A DNA stretch of 11,007 nucleotides from Phoronis ovalis (taxonomy: Eukaryota > Phoronida > Phoronidae). Positions 1 to 7,556 of the stretch are shown here, piece after piece. The stretch covers positions 1 through 11,007 of the forward strand of contig JAOXYB010057345.1 of NCBI GenBank assembly GCA_028565635.1. The letters run 5' to 3'. The notes below the pieces were generated by a model. The model saw only the letters and a program-made list of their open reading frames with translations. It was not told the origin of the DNA and did no database searches. Position 1 is the first letter of the stretch, and each line of letters starts with the position of its first letter. Made by a program: the position numbers and the translations under genes.

Positions 1-1235
1 ATATTGAATTGGCCAAGTCCTTGATATGTTACAAAGACCATAAAACGGTGACGGAACAGCGCCCTCTGTATGATATAACATTCCACGTTGCATGCACGAT
101 ATACACCGTGTTTTAGAATCTTGCGGAATTTGGGATTCTAGGATTCCTTAGGGATTCCCTAAGAGACTAAGGTGATGCGCCAGAAAAATCTGAGTAACTG
201 TCACAAACCAGTGTTTAGTGCTTTATCGGGAGAGAGCAGAACTCGGAAACCTAGTAATACTCGCTTTGGAGTTGCCACAAGTTAAATTTGGCATTAAAAA
301 AATCAATAATTTGTTGCGCTACTAATATTTATGCAGCAAAATCATTTTGTTTTGACCAATTCTGCGGGAAATATCAGAAAATGAAATTTTATCGGAAATA
401 GACTCCAGCTTAGACTTAACAAAAATACGATTGTCTAGCGGGTTAGCAGTACTGACTAGTCATTATGGCAGGTGTTTAACAAAGTTTACTTCAGCCTAAG
501 CTAGACCCCGTTACTGTTTAAATAAAAAATCGTGAAAAATACGCATTATATTTTTTTTCACGCAAAGTCTTTCCTGAAGCTATAACATTCAGGCTATGTC
601 ACGGTGGTATTTGTTGACTCGTGTATACAATGCATTAAATTTATATTAACGTTTTATATACTCATAAAAATCGTAAGGCACATCTTGCTGGATACACTAG
701 CAGCTCCAAATTCGGGCTAACTACATGTATATTTCTGAGAAATAAACGATACTCCCATTATTTGTTATTACCAAATTGTAAATACTGTTAATAATCTTTG
801 AATTGTTAATTAACATTTACCAAAGGATTTTTTCGTTTATTTACTAAAGTAATTATATAACCAAAACCACGGCTGCAATTTAAATTGGTCCAAAACAAAT
901 TATGGGAGTATCGTTTACTTGCTAAAAATATAGTTAGCACGAATTTATATCTACTTGGTTTTTGCCGTAGAATTTACCTATACTAGTGATTTTTATAGGG
1001 TGTCATTAAACTCTAACTCAATTTGATACATCTCACACATTAGTTTGAAACTACTAATACCCACAGTCTGAATGTTAAAGTTTCAAAAACATCTATTTGT
1101 GGGAAAAAATGTAATGTGGACTTTTAACGATTTTTAATTTAAACAGTATTGAGGGTTTATCTTAGCTTTAAACAGCAAAGACTATCAGTTTTGAGGTCAA
1201 TTAAATTTGTTTAATTTGTATCATTATTTTGACAG
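1..1235. other. Upstream noncoding sequence, probably an intron
   Basis: No convincing exon is visible in this AT-rich stretch. Because the first recognised exon starts in phase 1 behind an AG acceptor at 1234-1235, at least the 3' part should be intron. A foldback element lies at 707-947. A short stretch at 131-157 has three imperfect copies of GGGATTC/GGATTCC. A small hairpin at 531-562 pairs CGTGAAAAA with TTTTTCACG. In LRP5/6-type proteins the next domain upstream would be an EGF-like module; none was recognised here, so it is probably further upstream. Confidence 0.6.
707..947. repeat. Foldback (MITE-like) element of about 240 bases
   Basis: Two long imperfect inverted arms, about 707-780 and 876-947, enclose a spacer of roughly 95 bases. 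The core TAAACGATACTCCCAT at 743-758 is exactly reverse-complemented at 902-917, and after one mismatch the pairing continues through ATTTGTT (760-766) against AACAAAT (894-900). The outer ends also pair, AATTCGGGCTAAC near 709-721 with GTTAGCACGAATT near 933-945. There is no coding capacity and no clear target-site duplication, so this is either a non-autonomous DNA transposon or another foldback repeat. The arms are seen directly; the transposon identity is inferred. Confidence 0.7.
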
Positions 1236-1439
1236 GTGCTGAGAAATTTTTGTTGCTAACCCATGAAACAGACATCATAAAGATATCGCTAGATACGCCC
1301 GACCACTACAAAAACGAAACTTTGCAACTTCAAGGTGTACGTCGCGTCGTCGCTGTAGATTACGACCCTGTAGGTGGGCTTGTTTATTGGACGGATGTCA
1401 TTAAAAAGCAAATTTTGCGAGCATCTCTTGATGGATCAG
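1236..1439 (+). CDS. Exon 1: YWTD propeller, opening blade and first YWTD motif (LRP5/6-like)
   Basis: This 204-base exon encodes the start of a low-density-lipoprotein-receptor class beta-propeller. It begins with AEKFLLLTHETDIIKISLD, the opening strand that in this family reads roughly LLLARRTDIRRISLD. VAVDYDP and the first canonical VYWTD motif follow, and it ends in ASLDGS. The acceptor is TTTTGACAG (AG at 1234-1235) and the donor is TCAG|GTAATG at 1440. Both ends are phase 1, and the split Gly codon G|GT joins exon 2 exactly. KNET is a potential N-glycosylation site. Reading on into the intron stays open to a stop at 1547-1549, so retention would truncate the product. The exon starts at the domain boundary, so the EGF module expected before it should be on an upstream exon. 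The domain is unmistakable; the LRP5/6 assignment is from recalled family sequence. Confidence 0.9.
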
Positions 1440-1853
1440 GTAATGATAACATAACCGTAACCGGGATCGTCAATACTGATGATAATATTGCTATACTATT
1501 GCGCACATTGACAGTTTTGTTTGTTAGCCTGAAATTATGTGATCTGTAGTTTCAATTAAATTAAGGTATACTCTCTCTTCACGGTAATTTCAAGTGAAAT
1601 GCTTTGCGATATATTAAAAACTAAGCGTGCTGTCAAAACAATAGGTATTTCATGATATTCACATCATTGCTCACACTAACTGCACCAGGGTATGGCTGTT
1701 AGTGGGTTATGGAGCCTAAAACGAAGTCTATGTTCATTTTTAATACTGTACACATTATTCAAAATTATGCCACTCATCTACAGCAATTAATTATAAAGTA
1801 TATGCAACTCTAAATGTTTATTTTATATATCGCTAATCAATGTCATTTTGAAG
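1440..1853 (+). other. Intron 1 (phase 1)
   Basis: 414-base GT-AG intron. The donor is GTAATG at 1440. The acceptor is GAAG at 1850-1853, with TTTTG before it and a weak pyrimidine tract. No other feature was seen. Confidence 0.8.
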
Positions 1854-2049
1854 GTCAAGAGGTCGTCGCTTCTACCGACGTTTCAGTTCCTGATGGTATA
1901 GCAGTTGATTGGCGGGCAAGAAATGTTTATTGGACAGATGCAGGTAATGACACCATCGAAGTTGCTAGGCTGAATGGTGCCTCACGTGGAATCGTACTAT
2001 CAGACAACTTAGATGAACCCAGAGCTATTGTGTTGGATCCAGTTCGAGA
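1854..2049 (+). CDS. Exon 2: YWTD propeller, second motif
   Basis: This 196-base exon continues the propeller with [38 protein letters not shown] and [12 protein letters not shown]. The order DGIAVDW / ARN.YWTD / IEVARLNG / [10 protein letters not shown] is the textbook LDLR-class repeat and is especially close to the second propeller of LRP5/LRP6. The entry is phase 1 (G|GT = Gly). The exit is phase 2 at a perfect GTAAGT donor (2050-2055), with GA contributed to a Glu codon completed in exon 3. GNDT is a possible N-glycosylation site. The apparent methionine at 1814 lies in the preceding intron and is not a plausible start, because the propeller reads directly from exon 1 into this exon. Confidence 0.93.
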
Positions 2050-2459
2050 GTAAGTTTATAGCATGTCTTGCTATTTTTCTTGAGCCCACTTCTATAATCT
2101 TACAATCGCATAACAGTCGCCCAGGTGTACTGTGTTATTATACGTCATGTGTATATGAGTTCCGGCTAATCAGTAACTAGATTAAATTACCACGCATTTA
2201 CTGTATACAATTTTTATTCATGCATCCACTTACGGTTTCTTGTCCGGTCACTACTAACTTATTAAAATACTGTTATAACTTAAGGTTACTAGTAATTAAA
2301 GGAATCAATACCAATGCACTACTAACTACCTTCCTTCCGCACGTGGGCGTTCTGAGTATATAATAGGATCTCGAACCGGCTCCAAAAACGTAGTCTGAAC
2401 GGCCTATATGTAATGTTGTAATTTTCAATAAGCAAATGTATAATCATAATCATTTTCAG
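2050..2459 (+). other. Intron 2 (phase 2)
   Basis: 410-base intron with a consensus donor GTAAGT at 2050 and a good acceptor CATTTTCAG ending at 2459. It is AT-rich, and no embedded gene or repeat was recognised. Confidence 0.85.
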
Positions 2460-2719
2460 ACATATGTACTGGACTGATTGGGGTGCAGCACCAAAGATCG
2501 AGAGCGCTAACCTTGATGGCACAAACCGCGTAGTACTTGTTGACGTGAATCTCCTTTGGCCCAATGCTTTAGCTTTGGACGCTGAAGCGAGAAAATTGTA
2601 CTGGGGTGATGCAGGCTTAGACAAAATTGAGGTCGCAAACTGGGATGGAACAAGTCGCATTATCCTAGCATCCGGTCCTCAGCAGCAGATATTTCACATA
2701 TTTGGTTTTACCTTACTAG
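2460..2719 (+). CDS. Exon 3: YWTD propeller, third and fourth motifs
   Basis: This 260-base exon encodes two further propeller repeats. It begins [20 protein letters not shown], continues through WPNALALD and [19 protein letters not shown], and ends [10 protein letters not shown]. The YWGD variant in the second repeat, the WPN.LALD segment and the unusual string HIFGFTLL are the features that most strongly recall the second propeller of LRP5/LRP6. Entry is phase 2 (GA|A = Glu, after TTTTCAG). The exit is phase 1 at CTAG|GTAAAC (donor 2720-2721). Relative to the family it carries a small local expansion, SGPQQQ, before HIFGF. Translation into the intron stays open to 2940 in the original frame, but that extension has no family similarity and shadows exon 4 in a different frame. 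Confidence 0.93.
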
Positions 2720-2859
2720 GTAAACATATTATTATTATGTACTATGTATGTAAAATAATACTGCTGGCAGATCTAGAGCAGATACATTGCTTTTCTGTTT
2801 TTATTGTGAATAAACTGTGTATTAAGACATTATTAACCAATAAATATTTTATCTTGAAG
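2720..2859 (+). other. Intron 3 (phase 1), the shortest intron
   Basis: 140-base intron with donor GTAAAC at 2720 and acceptor ATCTTGAAG ending at 2859. The acceptor is weak in pyrimidines. It is nevertheless supported because it restores the propeller exactly: LL, then a split codon G|AT, then DYLYWTDWG. Confidence 0.8.
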
Positions 2860-3006
2860 ATGACTATTTATACTGGACCGACTGGGGCACTCGTAGAATC
2901 GAACGCATTAATAAACGCACCGGTGCTCAAAGAGAAGTGATTATTGACTATATACCAGCAGCGCTCATGGGTCTGAAAGCAGTAGATATTAACCTGCAGC
3001 AACAAG
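2860..3006 (+). CDS. Exon 4: YWTD propeller, closing blade
   Basis: This 147-base exon completes the beta-propeller with [19 protein letters not shown], then [19 protein letters not shown] and a terminal LQQQ. DY.YWTDW, the R-R-I-E-R run, EVIID and LMGLKA are again close to LRP5/6 propeller 2. Exons 1-4 thus supply five YWTD-type motifs plus the degenerate opening strand, the usual count for a complete six-bladed propeller. Entry is phase 1. The preferred donor is CAAG|GTGCGT at 3007, the same hexamer used after the FN3 exon at 8159, leaving phase 1. A second donor, CCT|GTAAGA at 3037, is also phase 1 and would add ten codons including a Cys-x6-Cys pair. Unspliced read-through meets TAA at 3054-3056. 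Confidence 0.88.
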
Positions 3007-4117
3007 GTGCGTCTTGCAATCCTCTGATACAAACCTGTAAGACGTCTATTTTTTAATGTGTACTCTTGAATAATTCAAGAATTTGAACATACAACAAATT
3101 TCGCTATCAATATGACATGGTACATATATATTATTGAAAATGACATGCGTCTTTGGATATACCTAGGGAGTCACCTATTCATACATATACGTATTTAGGT
3201 TGGCTGTTGAGACTGTTTACCCAAGGTAATGTATCTAAGAAGTATCCAGAGACACCTGTTGGTAGCAAACTTTTATCACGTATATACCAGGCCCAAGTAG
3301 AAAAACATGTTTTATCCAAAATGAATATATATATTAGAATATATATTAAACAATTCAAATATGTACATCTTCAAACACCTCAAGGCTCCGTTTTGATATT
3401 CTTGATTTTTTTTTCATCAAGAAATGGTTTTAGAAGCAAAAACACAGTCCATATTCATATTAATTGTGATCATGACTAACTCTATAGTCCGTATGTCTAT
3501 TTTTGGTGTAGGTATTAGGTGTAAGAATTTAATCGACTCAAATCGATTAAAAACATGTGAATGAAACAGACTAAGTTATTTATATATTTTATCTGAAAAT
3601 GGCCACGACACCTATTTGGTTATGTAATGGATAACACAAACAAAATTGAACTTATAATTCAAATAACTTCTGCCCAAAATTACTATACCAATTATATTAT
3701 AGTTAACGCACTTATACCGTTCAGTGATATTTGCTCAGATCTTGTACTACCTGATTGGTTTTGATGAATGTCATTCTACACATTTTCTATACAGATGTTT
3801 GTAGAATGCATTTTTCATATAGCTACACTCTATCTCTGAGCAATGCAATTACCAGTACCACTCTTACTCATAAAATTAAATCACAATACCACTTGCCCCC
3901 CATGCCTACAATTGTCATTATAGTATCTGTACGTTAGCTGTTATGCCTAGTATTTTGTAAATGATCACCTACTGAGGATTTATTTAAGAAACAAACGCGG
4001 AAACTATCCAACATTCGCAGATGTGCAGTGTGTTTGATTACTGCATGTTGTGCGACTACCACGATGACATTTTCGCGATCTATAAGTATCTCATTCTCCT
4101 TATGTATTAAAATGTAG
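3007..4117 (+). other. Intron 4 (phase 1), 1.1 kb; no EGF exon found
   Basis: A C-type EGF-like module normally follows an LDLR-class propeller, so this intron was searched for a cysteine-rich phase-1 exon, and none was convincing. The open stretches at 3153-3479 and 3755-3937 lack cysteine spacing or family similarity. Three small hairpins are visible: TTCTTGAT/ATCAAGAA at 3399-3423, TTTAATCGA/TCGATTAAA at 3528-3551, and an imperfect pair AATGTCATTCTACA/TGTAGAATGCATT near 3768-3810. A 14-base near match to the end of the repeat family at 5079/5500/6079 occurs at 3109-3122. The acceptor ATTAAAATGTAG ends at 4117. Confidence 0.7.
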
Positions 4118-4292
4118 GCGAAGAAAATCCAAAAAATTGGACAGCGTATGGTGAAGACGCCTACTTATGGATTTTAGAGCCAAGATTACAATGGTCTGAT
4201 GCGGTAAATGACTGTGCTGACAGAGGAGGGCAGTTAGCTGATATTTATTCCCAGGATATCAAGGATTGGCTACCTAACATCGCTCCTGTAGG
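4118..4292 (+). CDS. Exon 5: C-type lectin domain, N-terminal half
   Basis: This 175-base exon encodes the first half of a C-type lectin-like domain. It reads ENPKNWTAYGEDAYLW, then LQWSDAVNDCADRGGQLADI, then KDWLPNIAPVG. The W-x-x-Y-x-x-x-x-Y opening and the helix pattern W..A...C...GG.LA.I are diagnostic. The Cys in VNDC is the first core cysteine and should pair with the final one, YLC, in exon 6. The extra N-terminal cysteine pair of long-form domains is absent: the usual C-Y is A-Y here. Entry is phase 1 and exit phase 2 at GG|GTAGGC (donor 4293), so that GG plus C from exon 6 forms Gly. KNWT is a potential N-glycosylation site. A competing donor at 4288 would be phase 0 and does not fit exon 6. 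Confidence 0.88.
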
Positions 4293-4641
4293 GTAGGCAT
4301 TTACTTGATCACTATAATGATATTCTTTTGGTTTTTAGACATAGTGTTAAAGTGGACAAACACTACTGGCAGGAGCTGAGTCAGAATTTATTTTAGGCTT
4401 GGGAGTTCGATTTTTCTAAAAACTGCACCATATTTTGGCATGTTTTTATACAATTTTTATTGTTCAAGAGGGGTTCGAGGACCATTATACCCCAAACTTC
4501 CATAGGTGGCAATTAATGCATTTTGTAAACTTATCACCTCGTGTCTAAAGCATATAAGAATAATTTTATTTTTGATAGGAATGATAGATTGTCAATGGAG
4601 AAAATGTAAAATTTATAGCAAATGTGTAAACTATATTTCAG
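4293..4641 (+). other. Intron 5 (phase 2) inside the lectin domain
   Basis: 349-base intron with donor GTAGGC at 4293 and acceptor CTATATTTCAG ending at 4641. It splits the lectin fold just before the WIGL core strand. No other feature was recognised. Confidence 0.85.
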
Positions 4642-4898
4642 CATCGTTGGTGACTATTTTTGGATTGGTCTTAGCGACACTGCTTCAGAGGGCACATGGC
4701 GTAACTTAGACGGCCAAACTACAGCCTATGTGTTTTGGGCGACGAACCCGTCTCAACCCAATGGAGGCATAGCAGAAAATTGTGCTGCTGCAGATCGTGG
4801 TCGCAATTACGAAGTATTTGATAGATCGTGTGCCAGCACAAATTCTTATTTATGTCAGATCAAAAGTTATAACTCATCAATCCCTCACTATAGAAGAG
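4642..4898 (+). CDS. Exon 6: C-type lectin domain, C-terminal half
   Basis: This 257-base exon completes the lectin domain. It reads IVGDYFWIGLSD, EGTWRNLDG, YVFWATNPSQPNGG, AENCAAAD, EVFDRSCAS and NSYLCQI. WIGL, the G-W..-DG turn, the long loop and three core cysteines (ENC, RSC, YLC) are all present; ENC-RSC and the exon 5 Cys-YLC are the expected disulphides. The sugar/calcium motif is QPN rather than EPN or QPD, and the usual WND is V-F-D, keeping only the Asp. Calcium-dependent sugar binding is therefore uncertain. A short linker, KSYNSSIPHYRRG, follows with an NSS glycosylation sequon. Entry is phase 2. The exit is phase 1 at AGAG|GTAAGC (donor 4899). The exon directly follows propeller exons on the same strand. 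Confidence 0.9.
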
Positions 4899-5078
4899 GT
4901 AAGCTAAATTCGTTGCTAAACAACAACAAGGGAAATTGAACTTCTCCCTGCATTTATTGCAGGCAATATTCTGAAAGCGTGCTATTCCCGGATAACATCA
5001 TTGTTATAATAGTAGTAGATTTTGATGGTCAGTCATAATTTGAAATTAAATGACTTACCTGCAAGTTGAAATTTGATT

Positions 5079-5129
5079 GTAACTCTACCATGTCATATTA
5101 GTAACAGGAATTAAATGAGATTGAACTGC
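5079..5129 (-). repeat. Inverted repeat copy X
   Basis: About 51 bases whose reverse complement matches 6079-6128 (about 43 of 51 by hand) and whose first 39 bases, 5079-5117, match the reverse complement of 5500-5538 with one mismatch. The shared core is TAATATGACATGGTAG on the opposite strand. Similarity to the 6079 copy continues weakly for about 20 bases toward the inside. It looks like one end of a decayed inverted-repeat transposon. Confidence 0.75.
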
Positions 5130-5499
5130 GCATGTGTGGGTCAGTATTCAAAGCTGAATGTACACATCAGCCCAAGTATTGAGTATAACAGATCCTTGTT
5201 TTATTCTGGTGATGTGTGTAACAATGATGAAGTCATAAAACTTCCATTTTCCAAGACTTGTGTTCACTGGCATGGTATGTATAGTCTGAGTACACTAATA
5301 TCAGACAATAACTATTAATTAATTAAATATTCACCATAGCATATCTGTACCAAACATATATATTCCAAAATTAATTAATCATTCATCACAGCACAATTGT
5401 GTTCACCATATATTCAATATCAATAGTACATTAGACCGGCTTTTTATAGCCTTATATATAACCATCCGTAAATGGGAGGGTACTGAGATGATGGGTTGG

Positions 5500-5538
5500 C
5501 ATTTAATTCCTGTTACTAATATGACATGGTAGAATTAC
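5500..5538 (+). repeat. Inverted repeat copy Y
   Basis: 39 bases starting CATTTAATTCCTG and ending GTAGAATTAC. It is the reverse complement of 5079-5117 apart from one base, so 5079-5538 could fold back on itself as a unit of about 460 bases. It is in the same orientation as the 6079-6128 copy. Confidence 0.75.
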
Positions 5539-6078
5539 ATAAACTGTGCAACGTTCTATAAATATGTAGCGTAAAAACTCACAAGCTACAGCAGAAGCGC
5601 GAAGCGATATGTTCAAGCCTCCACGTGGTCTATTAAGTAAATTCAATATGGCCGTCGGTAAAAATTGCCCACTAATTTTCGAAACAATGATAATTTTAAG
5701 TATAACCTATTAGTTACTCTAATATGCTCAACATAGATATTGTTAATCATATGAATGTAAGTCGCCTCCGCGACGTCGACGAGGTGAATAATAGACAAAC
5801 GGCTGCTAAGGGTAATAAATATGCCGTTATGATATTTTTTTAAGAATATATATGGCCCCTGTCGACACACTTTTCATTTGTTCTAAAAACTTACACCTCA
5901 CATATAATTATAACTCCTTTCGCATCAACGAAGTCAGCGAATTACATATAATACAATTCCCTGGCTTATATCTGGCCAAAGCCCCGAAATACTAACTCAC
6001 ATTTTGAGTGGTAGACGGAGCGAACAGTAAACACGTCTAGACCCACACAAAAGGAATAGTTCACTGACCCCTGCATGG

Positions 6079-6128
6079 GCAGTTCAATCTCATTTACATG
6101 CCTGTTACGTATGACATGGTAGAATTAC
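6079..6128 (+). repeat. Inverted repeat copy Z
   Basis: About 50 bases from GCAGTTCAATCTCATTTA to GGTAGAATTAC, inverted relative to 5079-5129. With that copy it frames an interval of about 1,050 bases with no recognisable transposase. No target-site duplication is visible at the outer edges. Confidence 0.75.
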
Positions 6129-6400
6129 TGTGTCAATCCCAAGATGTCGATACAAGAACGCTAAGACGACCATTTTTAACCAGAGTTTTACTACTTTATT
6201 ATTTAGATTGGATTCAAAATTTAGTATATGTCAACATATTTCATATTGTTTTACTTGCTGAACCATACGTGTGGAGTCGTCAAGCAACTTTTATTTTGAT
6301 GTATTAAACAGGACAATATAATGCAAGTAATTTGTCTGGCGATAGCTCATGTTTACCTTGTAGCTAGTCCCATATGTTTTTGTCACTCGTCGGCTGTACC

Positions 6401-6500
6401 ATTCTGTATATACAGTAAATCCATCCGTTAGTGTTCCGTACATTCTCAACCCACGTCTGGGCTTAACCATAGTCCATTTTTCTTTATTATCTTTATTAAC
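6401..6500 (+). repeat. Left arm of a long inverted repeat
   Basis: About 100 bases that pair imperfectly with the reverse complement of 6809-6908. The best block is GTTCCGTACATTCTCAAC at 6433-6450, exactly complementary to 6861-6878. AAATCCATC at 6418-6426 and GCTTAACCATAGTC at 6461-6474 also pair, with gaps of a few bases between blocks. The enclosed 310 bases have no gene. This is typical of a non-autonomous DNA element with long terminal inverted repeats. Confidence 0.75.
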
Positions 6501-6608
6501 GGAAGAACGATAATCCTTTTATTTCTATGCAAAGTGTCACGAACGTCTTGACACCAATCAAATTGCAGCTTACAGTAATAGGGATAACAGATAACTAAGC
6601 GGGTAGGA

Positions 6609-6621
6609 GGGGGGGGGGGGG
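6609..6621 (+). repeat. Run of 13 G
   Basis: Homopolymer G tract inside the spacer of the 6401-6908 inverted repeat. Its length may be unreliable in sequencing. On the minus strand it produces a spurious proline run in translation. Confidence 0.9.
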
Positions 6622-6808
6622 TCCATCGCACACATACTGTTCTGCTAGAGTTTAACTATAGCCCACTAAGCAACAAGCAAACTCCCTGGCAATACCTAGT
6701 CAGAATGAGTCATAATGATACAATAGATGCGGTAGGCGACGATGGATTACACAGAGAGAAAGGCTTATCTCGGTTGGCAAAAGATTAATAGCGTAATTTT
6801 TTCGCTCT

Positions 6809-6908
6809 TGTTAAATTGAAGGAATATAACAGAAATTGACTATGGTTAAGCCGTGACGTTAGTTGAGAATGTACGGAACGTATGTAACAGATGGATTTAT
6901 TCAGACTG
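6809..6908 (-). repeat. Right arm of a long inverted repeat
   Basis: Partner of 6401-6500. It contains GTTGAGAATGTACGGAAC at 6861-6878, the exact reverse complement of 6433-6450, plus GACTATGGTTAAG at 6838-6850 and GATGGATTT at 6890-6898 paired with the other blocks. The outer limits are fuzzy. GGCTGTACC occurs outside both arms, at 6392-6400 and 6910-6918, in the same orientation, which could be a 9-base direct repeat flanking the element. Confidence 0.75.
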
Positions 6909-7253
6909 CGGCTGTACCAACACATGATCCAGAAGCTAAGGAGGTTGTCAACTACCCGTATCAATAAACATGATAGAGTCTGCCTAATAATAGTTGTAGT
7001 TACCATTGGGAGAAAATTGTGCGAGAAGTTTCCGAAAAAATTGTAAAAAATGTATTTATTAGTGACTTGCCATTGAAAAATATAACTAACGGCGTAAGAG
7101 ATGAGTAAACTGACTGTACGATATATTAGCTTTGTTGTTATCATTTGGAGGCACGCGACGGTCTTCTGCAGTATTGTTTGTTTTAAGAAACCGTACTTCA
7201 ATAAACGTAGGTATATAGTTTAATTGTAAAATATCTCTGTGTTTAATTTTCAG

Positions 7254-7556
7254 TTCCAGGACAAGTAACACTTGACGTTACCGTGTTATCAGCCACTTCT
7301 GTTCGAGTAGCGTGGCAAAGTCCAGACTCAACTAGTGAAATTACCAAGTACATTCTTGAATACAAACTTATGAAGCATGTTGCTTGTGGCACAGTACTAC
7401 GTAACAGTTACCAAAGTATGCAGATCGATAGTAGTGCGCATGCACGTGACTTAGTAAATCTCGAAGAGTATGCTGAGTACAGTGTAAGAATACAAGCATT
7501 TAATTCGGTCGGAGCAGGGAATTACAGTACTGTGATTGCTAGTACCAGTACTGCAG
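7254..7556 (+). CDS. Exon 7: fibronectin type III domain A
   Basis: One complete FN3 domain in one 303-base exon, phase 1 at both ends. It starts PGQVTLDVTVLSATSVRVAW, continues TKYILEYKLM, NLEEYAEYSVRIQAFNSVGA, and ends with YSTVIASTSTA. Hallmarks are the Pro at the start, S-V-x-V-x-W in strand B, I-x-x-Y in strand C, the L-x-x-Y-x-x-Y-x-V-R-x-x-A pattern of strands E-F, and S-V-G-x-G-x-Y-S. The acceptor is GTTTAATTTTCAG (ends 7253) and the donor GCAG|GTAACG (7557). GNYS is a potential glycosylation sequon. There is one cysteine (VACG). It is 64 of 100 residues identical by hand count to exon 9. FN3 modules act as extracellular spacers or adhesion units; no specific ligand can be inferred. 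Confidence 0.93.

Larger units (their letters stand above)
4899..7253 (+). other. Long repeat-bearing intron 6 (or gene boundary)
   Basis: This is the largest gap in the window, 2,355 bases, between the lectin exon (phase 1 out) and the first FN3 exon (phase 1 in). It contains the three-copy inverted repeat at 5079-6128, the arms at 6401-6500 and 6809-6908, a CpG-rich spot at 5761-5780 with hairpin GTCGC/GCGAC, and a run of 13 G at 6609-6621. Open stretches such as 6785-7201 on the minus strand and 6098-6307 on the plus strand overlap repeat arms and show no domain. Matching phase suggests an intron, but a gene end plus a new gene start cannot be excluded because phase 1 is very common between extracellular modules. 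Confidence 0.6.

Noticed and set aside
2322-2660. 112-codon minus-strand open stretch
   Set aside because: It is antisense to propeller exon 3, whose plus-strand frame carries unmistakable YWTD motifs.
3109-3122. CAATATGACATGGTAC resembles the core of the 5079/5500/6079 repeat
   Set aside because: The match is only about 14 bases and does not extend, so chance cannot be excluded in AT-rich DNA.
3153-3479. 108-codon open stretch on the plus strand inside intron 4
   Set aside because: Composition is Ile/Tyr/Lys-rich from AT-rich DNA, with no EGF cysteine pattern or family motif and no phase-compatible acceptor and donor pair recognised.
3755-3937. 60-codon plus-strand open stretch near a CTATACAG acceptor-like site
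   Set aside because: No domain similarity. The phase-1 reading from that acceptor stops within 17 codons, and a local imperfect hairpin explains some of the pattern.
6446-6631. Minus-strand open stretch beginning with a poly-proline run
   Set aside because: The prolines come from the 13-G homopolymer, and the rest overlaps an inverted-repeat arm.
6785-7201. 138-codon open stretch on the minus strand
   Set aside because: It overlaps the right inverted-repeat arm, has an AT-driven hydrophobic composition, and matches no recognisable domain or splice context.
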